In this document: in pieces, positions 27,372-36,618 of the stretch | How positions within the stretch are numbered: position 1 is the stretch's first letter | Layout: the number at the start of each line of letters is the position of its first letter | DNA from: Salipaludibacillus sp. LMS25 | GTDB lineage: Bacteria; Bacillota; Bacilli; Bacillales; Salisediminibacteriaceae | NCBI RefSeq assembly: GCF_024362805.1 | Contig: NZ_CP093299.1 | Span: forward strand, 4,062,001-4,126,000 | Direction: 5' to 3' | Length of the DNA: 64,000 nt | The notes under the pieces: generated by a model | What the model was told of the DNA's origin: nothing | The model's database searches: none | Seen by the model: the letters and a program-made list of their open reading frames with translations, nothing else | Position numbers and translations under genes: made by a program

Positions 27372-30224
27372 ATGACGCGTTTTGTGGTTTTAGATGTTGA
27401 AACGACAGGAGTTTCTTTTTCAAAGGGTGACCGAATTATTCAATTAGCTTATTCTGTCGTAGAAAATGGGGAAATAACGGATAATTATGCGACCTATCTA
27501 AATCCTAATAGAACCATACCGCCCTTTATAAAAACGTTGACTAACATTACTGATGAACATGTTACGCACGCCCCCACATTTGCTACAATTGCACCTGTGC
27601 TCTTACAAGCATTAGAAGGCGCTTATTTCGTAGCTCACAATGTGGAGTTTGATTTAAATTTTATTAATGATGAACTAATCCACGCAGGGTATACACCTTT
27701 TCAAGGACCTCTACTAGATACAGTAGAATTAGCTCGTATTGCGTTTCCGACAGAAGATAGTTTTCGTTTATCCGAATTATCTGAACGATTTAATATGACT
27801 CACACTACACCTCATCGTGCTGATAGCGATGCTACTGCTACTGCCTTATTACTCATGGAGATTTTTGAGACGTTTGACATGCTGCCTTTACTGACACTAC
27901 AGCAGCTTGAGAAATTATCCCCTGCGTTAAAAAGTGATCTAGGTGCATGGCTTAGTGAGCTTATTGCAAAAAAAACGACTCAACCTCACTTTATTGAAGA
28001 GGTTGAGTCGTATCGAGGGCTCGCCCTTAAAAACCATGGGCTGACAGATGAACAACAACAACATGATGAAGACTCGTGTGAAGTCATTCCAACAGTAGAC
28101 ACACTTCTCCATCAAACATTAACAGATGAAATGGGCATGTCAGATAAAATGCCTGCTTATGAACTTCGAGAAGGTCAAATTGACATGATCCGATTTATAG
28201 ATGACGTTTTTAAAGAGGACAGTATCGGATTAATTGAAGCGGGGACAGGTACAGGGAAAACATTAGGCTACCTTATTCCAGCTGCCATTTTTGCAAAAAC
28301 GTCAAATGAGCAGGTTGTGATTAGTACTGAAACGATCCAATTACAAGACCAGCTTTTAAAAAATGAACTGCCTACTTTGAAAAAATTACTGCCTTTCTCA
28401 ATAAAAACTGCTCTATTAAAGGGACGTAGTCACTATCTTTGTTTGCAAAAGTTTGAAAATCTTTTGCTAAAAGATCCTATGCCTTCTTACGATCGTACGT
28501 TATCAAAGGCTCAAATTTTAGTTTGGCTCACGATAACGGATACAGGTGATGTAGAAGAATTAAATCTTGCTTCAGGAAATACGCGCTTTTGGTATGAAAT
28601 AGCCAGTGATGCTAAATCATGTGCTAATCCATCGTGTCCGTGGTTTACGCGTTGTTATTATCAGCGAGCAAAAAAGAAATCAAAACAAGCTGATTTAATC
28701 ATTACGAACCATTCACTTTTGTTTACTGATATGGTGGCTGATCACCAAGTCATTCCAAAATACGCCACATTAATCGTTGATGAGGCCCACCATCTTGAAG
28801 AAACGGCCACGAGACAATTAGGTGAAAAACTAGACTATTTAACGATTACCCAAGTGTTAAATGATGTTGCTAGCCGCGATAAAGTCGAATGGTTACCCGA
28901 ATCCATAGCAAAACTTGCCCCTGATTATATGCGGGAGAAAGCTGAAAACATCACACGAGTCTCAACAGAATTTAAGCAAGAATGGAATGATCTCTTCATT
29001 CAGATGAACCATTATGTGACACGAGGGACGGCTGGTAAAAATGAAACAGGTCGTTTATCAAAAATCATTGCACCGTCTGACGAAAAATGGCTGAAGGTGA
29101 GAGAAACTGCTGCTAGGTGTGAGCACTTATTTAAGTCGTTATTGATAACAGCTCATGACATCGTCCAAAAAGTAGATGATGTCTTTGAGCAAGAAGAGAT
29201 TCATCCGACAAATGAGCAGCGAAGAGAACGTGAATGGTTGCTTTCAATTTTATATCAAATAGAAAGTCAATATGTGGCCTTCAATCACGTGATCCTTCAA
29301 CAACAAGAGAATGAGGTTTACTGGCTAGAAGTAGAAACGAGAGGACCTAAACAGTCCATTTCTATTCAAAGTTCGCCAATTAGTGTAGCAGAGCGTCTTG
29401 CTGATGATTTTTTCACCTATAAAAAACGGGTCATTTTAACATCAGCAACCTTAACAGTTAACAACAAATTTAATTATATGATTCAACGGTTAGGTCTTGA
29501 GGATTTCCCAGTGAAAACAAAGCAAGTGGCATCGCCTTTTTCTTGGTCAGACCAAGTGGCCTTGATGGTGCCGGACGACATGCCGCTTATACAAGATGCC
29601 GGTGAAGACGCCTATATTGAAGCAGCTTCTTTACAGATCTATCGAACGGCACAAGTGACGAAAGGCAAAATGCTCGTTTTATTTACATCTTATGATATGC
29701 TAAAGCGCACATACGCCCTTTTGAAAAATATGCTTGACGAGTCCTTTATGATTGTTGCTCAAGGTATTCATACGAAGAGTCGCTCTAAATTAACTAAAAA
29801 CTTCCAACAATTTGAGCAATCGATATTATTAGGAACGAGTAGCTTTTGGGAAGGGGTTGACATTCCGGGAACTGATTTAAGCTGTATCTTAATGGCTAGA
29901 TTACCATTTAGTCCACCTAACGACCCTGTTTTTAAAAAGCGATCAGATTTATTGAAAGAGCAAGGTGACTCGCCATTTATGAAGCTGGCATTGCCACAGG
30001 CAGTGATAAGGTTTAAGCAGGGATTTGGACGTTTAATTAGACGCTCTACGGATAAAGGGGTTGTCATTGTGTTAGATCGACGACTTGTGACAACGCGATA
30101 TGGAAAATCATTTATAAATTCTCTACCAGAAGGTATCCCGTTCATTGAAGAGCCCATGGATGTGCTAGAAGATCATATGGCTAACTGGTTTAATGATCTA
30201 CAGGAAAACGAGAATGGGGAGTGA
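27372..30224 (+). CDS. dinG: DinG-family 3'-5' exonuclease / helicase
   Basis: A 950-residue fusion of a DEDD exonuclease (LDVETTG near residue 9, VAHNVEFDLNF, HRADSDATAT) and an XPD-like superfamily 2 helicase (GTGTGKT near residue 291, DEAHHLEE near 469, GTSSFWEGVDIPG and FGRLIRR near the C-terminus). It probably acts in DNA repair. Four cysteines at about 356, 416, 421 and 427 follow the C...C-x4-C-x5-C spacing of iron-sulfur DinG proteins. ATG 27372 has better spacing to AAGAAGG than ATG 27366. A 13-bp perfect inverted repeat lies inside the gene at 27975-28011. Confidence 0.93.
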   Translation: MTRFVVLDVETTGVSFSKGDRIIQLAYSVVENGEITDNYATYLNPNRTIPPFIKTLTNITDEHVTHAPTFATIAPVLLQALEGAYFVAHNVEFDLNFINDELIHAGYTPFQGPLLDTVELARIAFPTEDSFRLSELSERFNMTHTTPHRADSDATATALLLMEIFETFDMLPLLTLQQLEKLSPALKSDLGAWLSELIAKKTTQPHFIEEVESYRGLALKNHGLTDEQQQHDEDSCEVIPTVDTLLHQTLTDEMGMSDKMPAYELREGQIDMIRFIDDVFKEDSIGLIEAGTGTGKTLGYLIPAAIFAKTSNEQVVISTETIQLQDQLLKNELPTLKKLLPFSIKTALLKGRSHYLCLQKFENLLLKDPMPSYDRTLSKAQILVWLTITDTGDVEELNLASGNTRFWYEIASDAKSCANPSCPWFTRCYYQRAKKKSKQADLIITNHSLLFTDMVADHQVIPKYATLIVDEAHHLEETATRQLGEKLDYLTITQVLNDVASRDKVEWLPESIAKLAPDYMREKAENITRVSTEFKQEWNDLFIQMNHYVTRGTAGKNETGRLSKIIAPSDEKWLKVRETAARCEHLFKSLLITAHDIVQKVDDVFEQEEIHPTNEQRREREWLLSILYQIESQYVAFNHVILQQQENEVYWLEVETRGPKQSISIQSSPISVAERLADDFFTYKKRVILTSATLTVNNKFNYMIQRLGLEDFPVKTKQVASPFSWSDQVALMVPDDMPLIQDAGEDAYIEAASLQIYRTAQVTKGKMLVLFTSYDMLKRTYALLKNMLDESFMIVAQGIHTKSRSKLTKNFQQFEQSILLGTSSFWEGVDIPGTDLSCILMARLPFSPPNDPVFKKRSDLLKEQGDSPFMKLALPQAVIRFKQGFGRLIRRSTDKGVVIVLDRRLVTTRYGKSFINSLPEGIPFIEEPMDVLEDHMANWFNDLQENENGE
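27975..28011. repeat. Perfect inverted repeat inside dinG
   Basis: ACGACTCAACCTC (27975-27987) and GAGGTTGAGTCGT (27999-28011) are exact reverse complements around an 11-base spacer, in coding sequence between the exonuclease and helicase domains. There is no following T-run, so it is not a standard terminator. Confidence 0.7.
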
Positions 30225-30231
30225 GAAACAA

Positions 30232-31536
30232 ATGACGCTTATCATTCACTCTGTCACCATTATAACGCTTGAAAAACACGATGCTATCTTTCAAGGCCAT
30301 GTCATTATAGAAGATTATAAATTTACCAAGGTAGCGAAAGGGCTCCCAACAGAAGAAGAACAAAAAGCAGCTGACCGAATCATCGATGGAAAAGGCAAAT
30401 GGTTAATGCCTGGGCTAGTTAACACACACGGTCATTTAGGAAGTGCTCTTTTAAGAGGAGCAGGAGACGATATGCCACTAATGGTGTGGCTAAAGGAAAT
30501 TATGTGGCCCAATGAAGCTAAGTTTGATAAAGAAACGGTACTAACTGCTGTACAAATAGCGGTGATGGAAATGATAAAATCAGGGACAACGACTTTTTTA
30601 GACATGTATCATTTGCATATGTCAGATATAGCTGAAATCGTCATTGAGAAAAATCTTAGAGCTGTTTTGTGTAGAGGAATGATTGGACAATGTTCCCAAG
30701 CCGAACAAGAAAAAAAGCTGGCAGAAAGTACGACTTTTTTTAAAAATTATCACGGAGAAGGGGAAGGACGAGTCTCTGTTGCTTTGTCACCGCATGCTCC
30801 TTATACGTGTCCACCTAACTTTTTAAAGCGCGTGGCTGAGACGGCTGGTAAACATCACATGATGATTCATACGCACGTATCAGAGACTCGAAACGAAGTA
30901 GATAAGCATGTGAGCGAGTATGGTATTCGGCCAATCCTTCACCTTAAAGAGCTTGGGATATTTGAGCATCCAGTTCTACTAGCTCATGCGGTTCATGTTG
31001 ACGAGACTGAACTGACAATTATTAAAGAGGCTGAAGCAGCTATATCCCATAATCCCATTAGCAACCTTAAGCTTGGATCTGGCATTGCGCCATTAAAGCA
31101 ATTTCATGCGTTAGGTATTCCAGTGAGTTTAGGAACTGATTCTACGGCAAGCAATAATAATTTAGATTTATTTGAAGAAATGAGGACGGCTGCATTACTT
31201 CATAAAGGGGTCAATGAAGACCCTACTGTCACAAATGCGTTTGATATATTGAAGATGGCAACTTCTCAAGGAGCAACGTCTTTACAGATTAAACATACAG
31301 GTGTTATTGCGGCAGGATATCAAGCAGATTTTATTTTAATTAATCCAGCAACCCCACACCTCACCCCAAATAATGAGGGGACCATCATGTCTCACTTAGT
31401 TTACAGCTGTAAAGGAAGTGATGTGACAGATGTTTTCATCAATGGTTCACCTGTTTATGAAAATGAGGAATTACGACTGTTTGATGAGGAGAAACTTTTA
31501 TTTAATGCGAATTTATTAGCAAAAAAATTCATATAG
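30232..31536 (+). CDS. mtaD: Amidohydrolase, probable SAH/5'-methylthioadenosine deaminase
   Basis: A 434-residue metal-dependent amidohydrolase. LVNTHGHLGSALLRG near residue 64 gives the HxH metal ligands and the LLRG of the MtaD/TrzN-type group; SPHAPYTCPP, HTHVSETRNEV, LLAHAVHVDE and GTDSTASNNNLDLFEEM supply the other His/Glu/Asp ligands. It probably deaminates S-adenosylhomocysteine or methylthioadenosine, but the exact substrate cannot be read from sequence. ATG 30232 follows GGGGAGTGAG. It sits between dinG and ypmA, where B. subtilis has no such gene. Confidence 0.85.
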   Translation: MTLIIHSVTIITLEKHDAIFQGHVIIEDYKFTKVAKGLPTEEEQKAADRIIDGKGKWLMPGLVNTHGHLGSALLRGAGDDMPLMVWLKEIMWPNEAKFDKETVLTAVQIAVMEMIKSGTTTFLDMYHLHMSDIAEIVIEKNLRAVLCRGMIGQCSQAEQEKKLAESTTFFKNYHGEGEGRVSVALSPHAPYTCPPNFLKRVAETAGKHHMMIHTHVSETRNEVDKHVSEYGIRPILHLKELGIFEHPVLLAHAVHVDETELTIIKEAEAAISHNPISNLKLGSGIAPLKQFHALGIPVSLGTDSTASNNNLDLFEEMRTAALLHKGVNEDPTVTNAFDILKMATSQGATSLQIKHTGVIAAGYQADFILINPATPHLTPNNEGTIMSHLVYSCKGSDVTDVFINGSPVYENEELRLFDEEKLLFNANLLAKKFI

Positions 31537-31563
31537 ACACAAACACGATCCCTTAATTATGAT
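31534..31563 (+). promoter_or_regulatory. Probable promoter of ypmA-ypmB
   Basis: TAGACA (31534-31539), 18 bases, TATGAT (31558-31563), starting at the mtaD stop codon. Confidence 0.5.
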
Positions 31564-31606
31564 AAAATTAAAATCATAAAAGGAATGGTACGGGGAGGAC
31601 AGAAAG

Positions 31607-31780
31607 ATGGGGTTAGCAGGCAATAAACAGTTAGCTTCGGTGACGGTTGAACGCAGTGATGACCTATACAAACTAGTTAATTCATTGAATCGTACACTTA
31701 AAAAGAGAGACCTTATGTTTGGTTTGGCAGTAGATGAGACAAATAATCAAAAAATGATTTTCACAATTTATGAAACGTGA
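31607..31780 (+). CDS. ypmA: YpmA, small DUF4264-type protein
   Basis: A 57-codon gene. The product runs from MGLAGNKQLASVTVERSDDL through YKLVNSLNRTLKKRDLMFGL to MIFTIYET. Size and place before ypmB and aspB match B. subtilis YpmA (56 residues). It starts at ATG 31607 behind GGGGAGGAC. It is probably cytoplasmic; the role is unknown. ypmB starts 11 bases after its stop, so they are cotranscribed. Confidence 0.88.
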   Translation: MGLAGNKQLASVTVERSDDLYKLVNSLNRTLKKRDLMFGLAVDETNNQKMIFTIYET

Positions 31781-31790
31781 GTGATGATGC

Positions 31791-32363
31791 ATGAAAGCGT
31801 GGATAATAGCTATATCGGTGATGGTAGTTATCGGTATAGTAGCCTTCTCTATTTATATATACAATATCACTTTGGACCCTTTGACGCTAAGACAGGATCA
31901 AGCGGTAGCTATAGCTAGGGAAGAAGTAGACTTAGAAGAAGTCAACGATGTTCAATATTATCATGGGCGTCGATCTTATCAAGTGATTGATGGGATGAAT
32001 AGTGCAGGTGATGAAATATACATATGGGTTGAGGAATTAACGGAAAAAGACGAAGATCAACGTGATGACAATACTGATAATAATGAAGAAGCCTCTGACA
32101 ACAATGAGGAGAGTGAAGACGAGGAAGAATGGAAGCCAACTATTAAAACGAGGTTACATTCTGATGGCTTAACTAGTGAAGAAGCACTGGAAATTGCGCG
32201 ATCAGAGCTTGATATGAAAAAAGTTAATTCAGTGAAGCTAGGAATGGCTGGCTCAACCCCTGTATATGAAGTTAGTTATATTGATACATCTGACCGTCAC
32301 TCTTTTTACTATCTCAAGTTTGAAGATGGGACATATATTCGTCACTATCAATTTAACCCTTAA
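31791..32363 (+). CDS. ypmB: YpmB, membrane-anchored PepSY-like protein with acidic insert
   Basis: A 190-residue protein with one N-terminal membrane helix (IAISVMVVIGIVAFSIYIY) and two PepSY/DUF5590-like modules outside the membrane (around LRQDQAVAIAREEVDLEEV and LTSEEALEIARSELDMKKV). Between them is a run of about 30 mostly Asp/Glu/Asn residues (near residues 83-112), so the protein is longer than B. subtilis YpmB (about 160). The insert fits an extracytoplasmic domain in a salty or alkaline habitat. PepSY-type domains often modulate proteases, but no partner is evident. Confidence 0.88.
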   Translation: MKAWIIAISVMVVIGIVAFSIYIYNITLDPLTLRQDQAVAIAREEVDLEEVNDVQYYHGRRSYQVIDGMNSAGDEIYIWVEELTEKDEDQRDDNTDNNEEASDNNEESEDEEEWKPTIKTRLHSDGLTSEEALEIARSELDMKKVNSVKLGMAGSTPVYEVSYIDTSDRHSFYYLKFEDGTYIRHYQFNP

Positions 32364-32404
32364 AGCAGTAATACTAAATTAACGATAGAAGGAGCGATTT
32401 TCAT

Positions 32405-33589
32405 ATGAAATTCTCACCACGTGTTACGTCAATTACACCATCGTCTACATTAGCAATTACGGCAAAAGCAAAAGAATTGAAAGCGGAAGGGCACGATGTT
32501 ATTGGCCTTGGAGCTGGAGAGCCAGATTTCAATACGCCAGCATACATTATAGAAGCAAGCTATCGATCGATGATAGAGGGGCATACTAAATATACGCCAG
32601 CTGCAGGTTTGCCGAGTCTTAAAAGCGCGATTAGTGAAAAGTTTAAAAAAGACCAAGGAATTGAGTATTCAAACGATGAAATCATTGTGACGAGTGGTGC
32701 AAAGCACTCTCTAGCCTTGCTTTTTCAAACCATTTTGTTAGAAGATGAAGAAGTCATCATCCCTTCTCCTTATTGGGTAAGTTATCCTGAACAAGTGAAG
32801 GTAGCTGGTGGAAAACCTGTTTTTGTTGAAGGGAAAGAGACGTCACAGTTCAAAGTAACCGTTGATCAACTAAAAGAAGTGGTGACAGAAAAAACGAAAG
32901 CATTCATTTTAAATTCACCTAGTAATCCTACTGGTGTCATGTATGAAGAAAGTGAGCTTAAAGCGATAGGTGAATTTTGTATAGAACATAATATCTTAAT
33001 CGTTTCTGACGAAATTTATGAAAAACTTATTTATGATGGCAAACAGCACGTATCCATTGCTCAGCTTTCTGACGCGCTAAAGGAGCAAACATTAATTATA
33101 AACGGCGTCTCAAAATCTCATTCCATGACGGGATGGCGAATTGGCTATACGGCAGGAAATAAGGAGATTATAAAACGGATGTCGAACGTAGCTAGTCATA
33201 CGACGTCTAATCCCGCTGTTATGTCTCAGTATGGCGCGATCGCTGCTTATACAGAAGACGATGGTTCAGTTGAAACGATGCGCCAAGCGTTTGAAGACCG
33301 ATTAAATACGGTTTACAGTAAATTGACAGATATACCAGGATTTTCTTGCGTTAAACCGCAGGGAGCCTTCTATCTTTTCCCAAATGTAAAAGAAGCTGTG
33401 ACAAATAGTCCATTTAACACGACAGATGAGTGGGTAAAAGCGCTCCTTGAAGAAGAAAAAGTGGCAGTAATTCCTGGAAGTAGCTTTGGTGCTCCTGATA
33501 ATATTAGGCTGTCTTATGCTACAAGCCTTGACCAATTTGAAGAAGCCTTGCATCGGGTTAAAGCGTTTGTTGAAAAACATAGTAGATAA
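32405..33589 (+). CDS. aspB: Aspartate aminotransferase
   Basis: A 394-residue subgroup I-gamma aminotransferase making aspartate from oxaloacetate and glutamate. It shows GAGEPDFNTP near residue 37, the NSPSNPTGVMY motif near 177, SDEIYEKL and the PLP lysine in GVSKSHSMTGWRIGY near 238. It starts at ATG 32405 after AAGGAGCG. The neighbouring asnS, which uses aspartate, has its own promoter. Confidence 0.95.
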   Translation: MKFSPRVTSITPSSTLAITAKAKELKAEGHDVIGLGAGEPDFNTPAYIIEASYRSMIEGHTKYTPAAGLPSLKSAISEKFKKDQGIEYSNDEIIVTSGAKHSLALLFQTILLEDEEVIIPSPYWVSYPEQVKVAGGKPVFVEGKETSQFKVTVDQLKEVVTEKTKAFILNSPSNPTGVMYEESELKAIGEFCIEHNILIVSDEIYEKLIYDGKQHVSIAQLSDALKEQTLIINGVSKSHSMTGWRIGYTAGNKEIIKRMSNVASHTTSNPAVMSQYGAIAAYTEDDGSVETMRQAFEDRLNTVYSKLTDIPGFSCVKPQGAFYLFPNVKEAVTNSPFNTTDEWVKALLEEEKVAVIPGSSFGAPDNIRLSYATSLDQFEEALHRVKAFVEKHSR

Positions 33590-33636
33590 CACGAAAGAGT
33601 ACGTTTCTTATGTGATTCGGATACACACAATCCAGC

Positions 33637-33666
33637 GGGCACTTGGTACTAGTTGATCAGGTGCCC
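33637..33666 (+). terminator. Hairpin after aspB
   Basis: A GGGCACTTG / CAGGTGCCC stem (one G-T pair) 47 bases after the aspB stop, with no following T-run, so termination efficiency is uncertain. Confidence 0.4.
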
Positions 33667-33677
33667 TGCCTATGTCA

Positions 33678-33707
33678 TTGACTTCTTTTTTCACTGACAG
33701 GTATAAT
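33678..33707 (+). promoter_or_regulatory. Promoter of asnS
   Basis: TTGACT (33678-33683), 18 bases, TATAAT (33702-33707), 50 bases before asnS. No T-box leader fits in the remaining space. Confidence 0.65.
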
Positions 33708-33756
33708 ATTAACGGCAACACATGTATGATATGAAGAGACTTTTGGAGGTATGAGT

Positions 33757-35046
33757 GTGAAAACAACTATTTCAGAAGTAGGGCAGTATGTAGGACAAAC
33801 TGTCACTATAGGTACGTGGCTAGCAAATAAACGTTCAAGCGGTAAGATTGCTTTTCTTCAGCTTCGTGATGGGACTGGTTTTATTCAAGGTGTTCTCGTG
33901 AAAGCTGAAGTTGGGGAAGAGGTGTTTAAACAGGCTAAAGAGTTAACTCAAGAAAGCTCATTATACGTAACTGGAACAGTGAGAGAAGATGATAGAGCAC
34001 CATCAGGATTCGAATTAACTGTCGAGAGTTTTGACGTGATTCATGAAGCAACAGATTATCCAATTACACCTAAGGAACATGGGACGGAATTTCTCATGGA
34101 TCACCGCCATCTATGGCTTCGTTCTAAACGACAGCATGCGATTATGAAAATCAGAAATGAGATTATCCGTGCTACATATGAATTTTTTAACGACCATGGG
34201 TTTGTCAAAGTCGACCCTCCAATTTTAACGGGGAGTTCAGCAGAAGGAACGACCAATTTATTTCATACGAAATACTTTGATGAGGATGCTTATCTGTCTC
34301 AGAGTGGCCAGTTATATATGGAAGCTGCTGCTATGGCACTTGGAAAAGTATTTTCCTTTGGCCCTACATTCCGCGCAGAAAAATCCAAAACACGTCGGCA
34401 TTTAATTGAATTTTGGATGATAGAACCTGAAATGGCATTTATGGATCATGAAGAAAGCCTAGCATTACAAGAATCTTACGTTAGTTTTATGGTTCAATCA
34501 GTGCTAGTGAATTGTAAATTAGAGTTGGAGGTCCTTGAACGGGACACACGTAAATTAGAAAATGTTAAGGCACCATTTCCTAGAATAAGTTATGATGAAG
34601 CAGTTGCATTTTTACAAGAAGAAGGCTATGAGATTGAGTGGGGAGAAGATTTTGGTGCCCCTCATGAAACAGCAATTGCAGAAAAGTATGATAAACCTGT
34701 TTTTATTACAAACTATCCGAAAGACATTAAAGCTTTTTACATGAAACCTCATCCTGAGAGAGACGACGTCGTATTATGTGCTGATTTAATTGCGCCAGAA
34801 GGATACGGGGAAATTATCGGCGGAAGTCAACGAATCGACGATGAAGAGCTTCTTAAACAAAGATACGACGAACATAATTTATCTGAAGATGCCTACAAGT
34901 GGTATTTAGACCTACGGAAATATGGTTCAGTACCTCATTCAGGATTTGGCCTTGGCCTTGAGAGAACAGTAGGATGGATAAGTGGAACAGAACATGTGAG
35001 AGAAACGATTCCGTTCCCGCGTTTATTAAACCGTCTCTATCCATAA
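33757..35046 (+). CDS. asnS: Asparaginyl-tRNA synthetase
   Basis: A class IIb synthetase of 429 residues: an N-terminal OB-fold ([24 protein letters not shown]), then motif 2 ([25 protein letters not shown]) and motif 3 ([12 protein letters not shown]) near the C-terminus. GTG 33757 lies 7 bases after TTTGGAGGT and gives the family N-terminus; ATG 33751 would touch the ribosome site. A terminator-like hairpin follows before dnaD. Confidence 0.94.
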   Translation: MKTTISEVGQYVGQTVTIGTWLANKRSSGKIAFLQLRDGTGFIQGVLVKAEVGEEVFKQAKELTQESSLYVTGTVREDDRAPSGFELTVESFDVIHEATDYPITPKEHGTEFLMDHRHLWLRSKRQHAIMKIRNEIIRATYEFFNDHGFVKVDPPILTGSSAEGTTNLFHTKYFDEDAYLSQSGQLYMEAAAMALGKVFSFGPTFRAEKSKTRRHLIEFWMIEPEMAFMDHEESLALQESYVSFMVQSVLVNCKLELEVLERDTRKLENVKAPFPRISYDEAVAFLQEEGYEIEWGEDFGAPHETAIAEKYDKPVFITNYPKDIKAFYMKPHPERDDVVLCADLIAPEGYGEIIGGSQRIDDEELLKQRYDEHNLSEDAYKWYLDLRKYGSVPHSGFGLGLERTVGWISGTEHVRETIPFPRLLNRLYP

Positions 35047-35154
35047 GAGGTTAATTTGTTAACGGAATGGTTTGTCACTATAACAGAAAACGCTGAACCA
35101 GCTAATATGTTATAATGCTCATGGTTTTAAAATGATAGTAACTGGTGGGGAGTG

Positions 35155-35197
35155 GTGTTTCAAAAGTGTGATTACTCTTTTGAAACACCCTCTTATT
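35155..35197 (+). terminator. Terminator-like hairpin between asnS and dnaD
   Basis: A perfect 12-bp stem GTGTTTCAAAAG / CTTTTGAAACAC (35155-35166, 35177-35188) followed by CCTCTTATTTTG. Confidence 0.7.
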
Positions 35198-35232
35198 TTG
35201 TTACTAGTAGTAGAAGAAAGTAGGTGACATGC

Positions 35233-35949
35233 ATGGAAAATCATCATATTTTTAGTTTATTATCTGAACCACCTTTTACATTACCTGGGCTGTTATTTAA
35301 ATATTACAAACAGCTCGGTTTAACAGATGAGCAATTTTTAATTTTAATTCATATTCGACAATTTCATCAAGAAGGTAATGACTTCCCTTCACCTGATAAC
35401 CTTGTTGAAAGAATGACGATCACCTCAAACGATTGCGCACATCAATTAAAAGAACTATTATCGAAGCGATTTATAGAAATAGTTGAGTCTAAGGGGACTG
35501 ACAATAAAATCTCTGAAGTAATTTCTATCGCACCATTGTTCGAGAAGCTTCAAATGCATTTAAATGAACAATCACAAAATGAGGTCAGAGAAGATAAACA
35601 ATTACAAGAAGGAAAACTATTTCAAAGATTTGAAGAGGAGTTTGCAAGGCCCTTATCTCCGATGGAAATGGAGATGATATCTATGTGGTTAGATGATGAC
35701 GAACATGAACCATTTATTATTGAAGCTGCACTTAGGGAATCCGTTGTGTCATCTAAACTAAACTTTCGCTATATAGATCGTATTTTATTCGACTGGAAAA
35801 AGAACGGGGTTAAAACAATAGAGCAAGCGAAAAGCCATGGAGAAAATATAAGGAATCATCAATTAAGTCGTCAATTAACCCGCACATCAGAGGTTAAAAG
35901 AGAGAAGAAACACCCCGGGTATAACTGGCTGGAAGGAGAGGGAAATTAA
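35233..35949 (+). CDS. dnaD: Replication initiation / primosome protein DnaD
   Basis: A 238-residue primosomal protein that with DnaB and DnaI loads the replicative helicase. The N-terminal winged-helix domain (LPGLLFKYYKQLGLTDEQFLIL) and the C-terminal DnaB_2 domain with SPMEMEMISMWLDD and YIDRILFDWKKNGV are clear. ATG 35233 is 5 bases after AGGTGA. The basic C-terminal end (KREKKHPGYNWLEG) is typical. nth follows after three bases, as in B. subtilis. Confidence 0.93.
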   Translation: MENHHIFSLLSEPPFTLPGLLFKYYKQLGLTDEQFLILIHIRQFHQEGNDFPSPDNLVERMTITSNDCAHQLKELLSKRFIEIVESKGTDNKISEVISIAPLFEKLQMHLNEQSQNEVREDKQLQEGKLFQRFEEEFARPLSPMEMEMISMWLDDDEHEPFIIEAALRESVVSSKLNFRYIDRILFDWKKNGVKTIEQAKSHGENIRNHQLSRQLTRTSEVKREKKHPGYNWLEGEGN

Positions 35950-35952
35950 CGT

Positions 35953-36618
35953 ATGTTGACTAAGGCGCAAGTAGAATTTGTCTTAAAGACAATGGGAGAG
36001 ATGTTTCCAGATGCAGAGTGTGAGTTAACCCATTCTAATCCATTCGAATTAACGATTGCTGTGGTCCTTTCCGCGCAAGCAACAGATGCACTAGTTAATA
36101 AAGTAACACCAGCCCTGTTTGAAAAATATAAAACACCTGAAAATTATGTAGAAGTGCCTCTTGAAGAATTAGAAAACGATATTCGCTCCATCGGCCTTTT
36201 TAGAAGTAAAGCTAAAAATATTAAAAAGCTCGCTCAGTCATTAATTGAAGACTACAATGGAGAAGTTCCACGAGAAAGAGACGAATTAATTAAATTAGCT
36301 GGAGTAGGGAGAAAAACAGCTAACGTTGTGGCATCTGTTGCGTTTGATGAACCGGCAATTGCTGTTGATACTCACGTAGAGCGCGTAAGTAAACGGTTAG
36401 GAATTTGTCGATGGAAAGATTCTGTGTTAGAAGTAGAAAAAACACTCATGAAAAAAGTCCCAAAAGACGAATGGTCAATTACGCATCATCGACTCATTTT
36501 TTTTGGGCGTTACCACTGTAAAGCCCAATCACCAAATTGTATGGCGTGTCCGCTCGTGGCGTTGTGTCGTGAAGGGAAAAAGCGGCTTAAGAAAAAGGGA
36601 ATTGTGGTGGGAGAATGA
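35953..36618 (+). CDS. nth: Endonuclease III
   Basis: A base-excision-repair glycosylase/AP lyase for oxidised pyrimidines. The 221 residues include the helix-hairpin-helix LAGVGRKTANVV with catalytic Lys near residue 118, the catalytic Asp in AIAVDTHVERVSKRLG near 138, and the C-terminal 4Fe-4S loop with C-x6-C-x2-C-x5-C spacing (CKAQSPNCMACPLVALC). It overlaps ypoC by four bases. Confidence 0.95.
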   Translation: MLTKAQVEFVLKTMGEMFPDAECELTHSNPFELTIAVVLSAQATDALVNKVTPALFEKYKTPENYVEVPLEELENDIRSIGLFRSKAKNIKKLAQSLIEDYNGEVPRERDELIKLAGVGRKTANVVASVAFDEPAIAVDTHVERVSKRLGICRWKDSVLEVEKTLMKKVPKDEWSITHHRLIFFGRYHCKAQSPNCMACPLVALCREGKKRLKKKGIVVGE

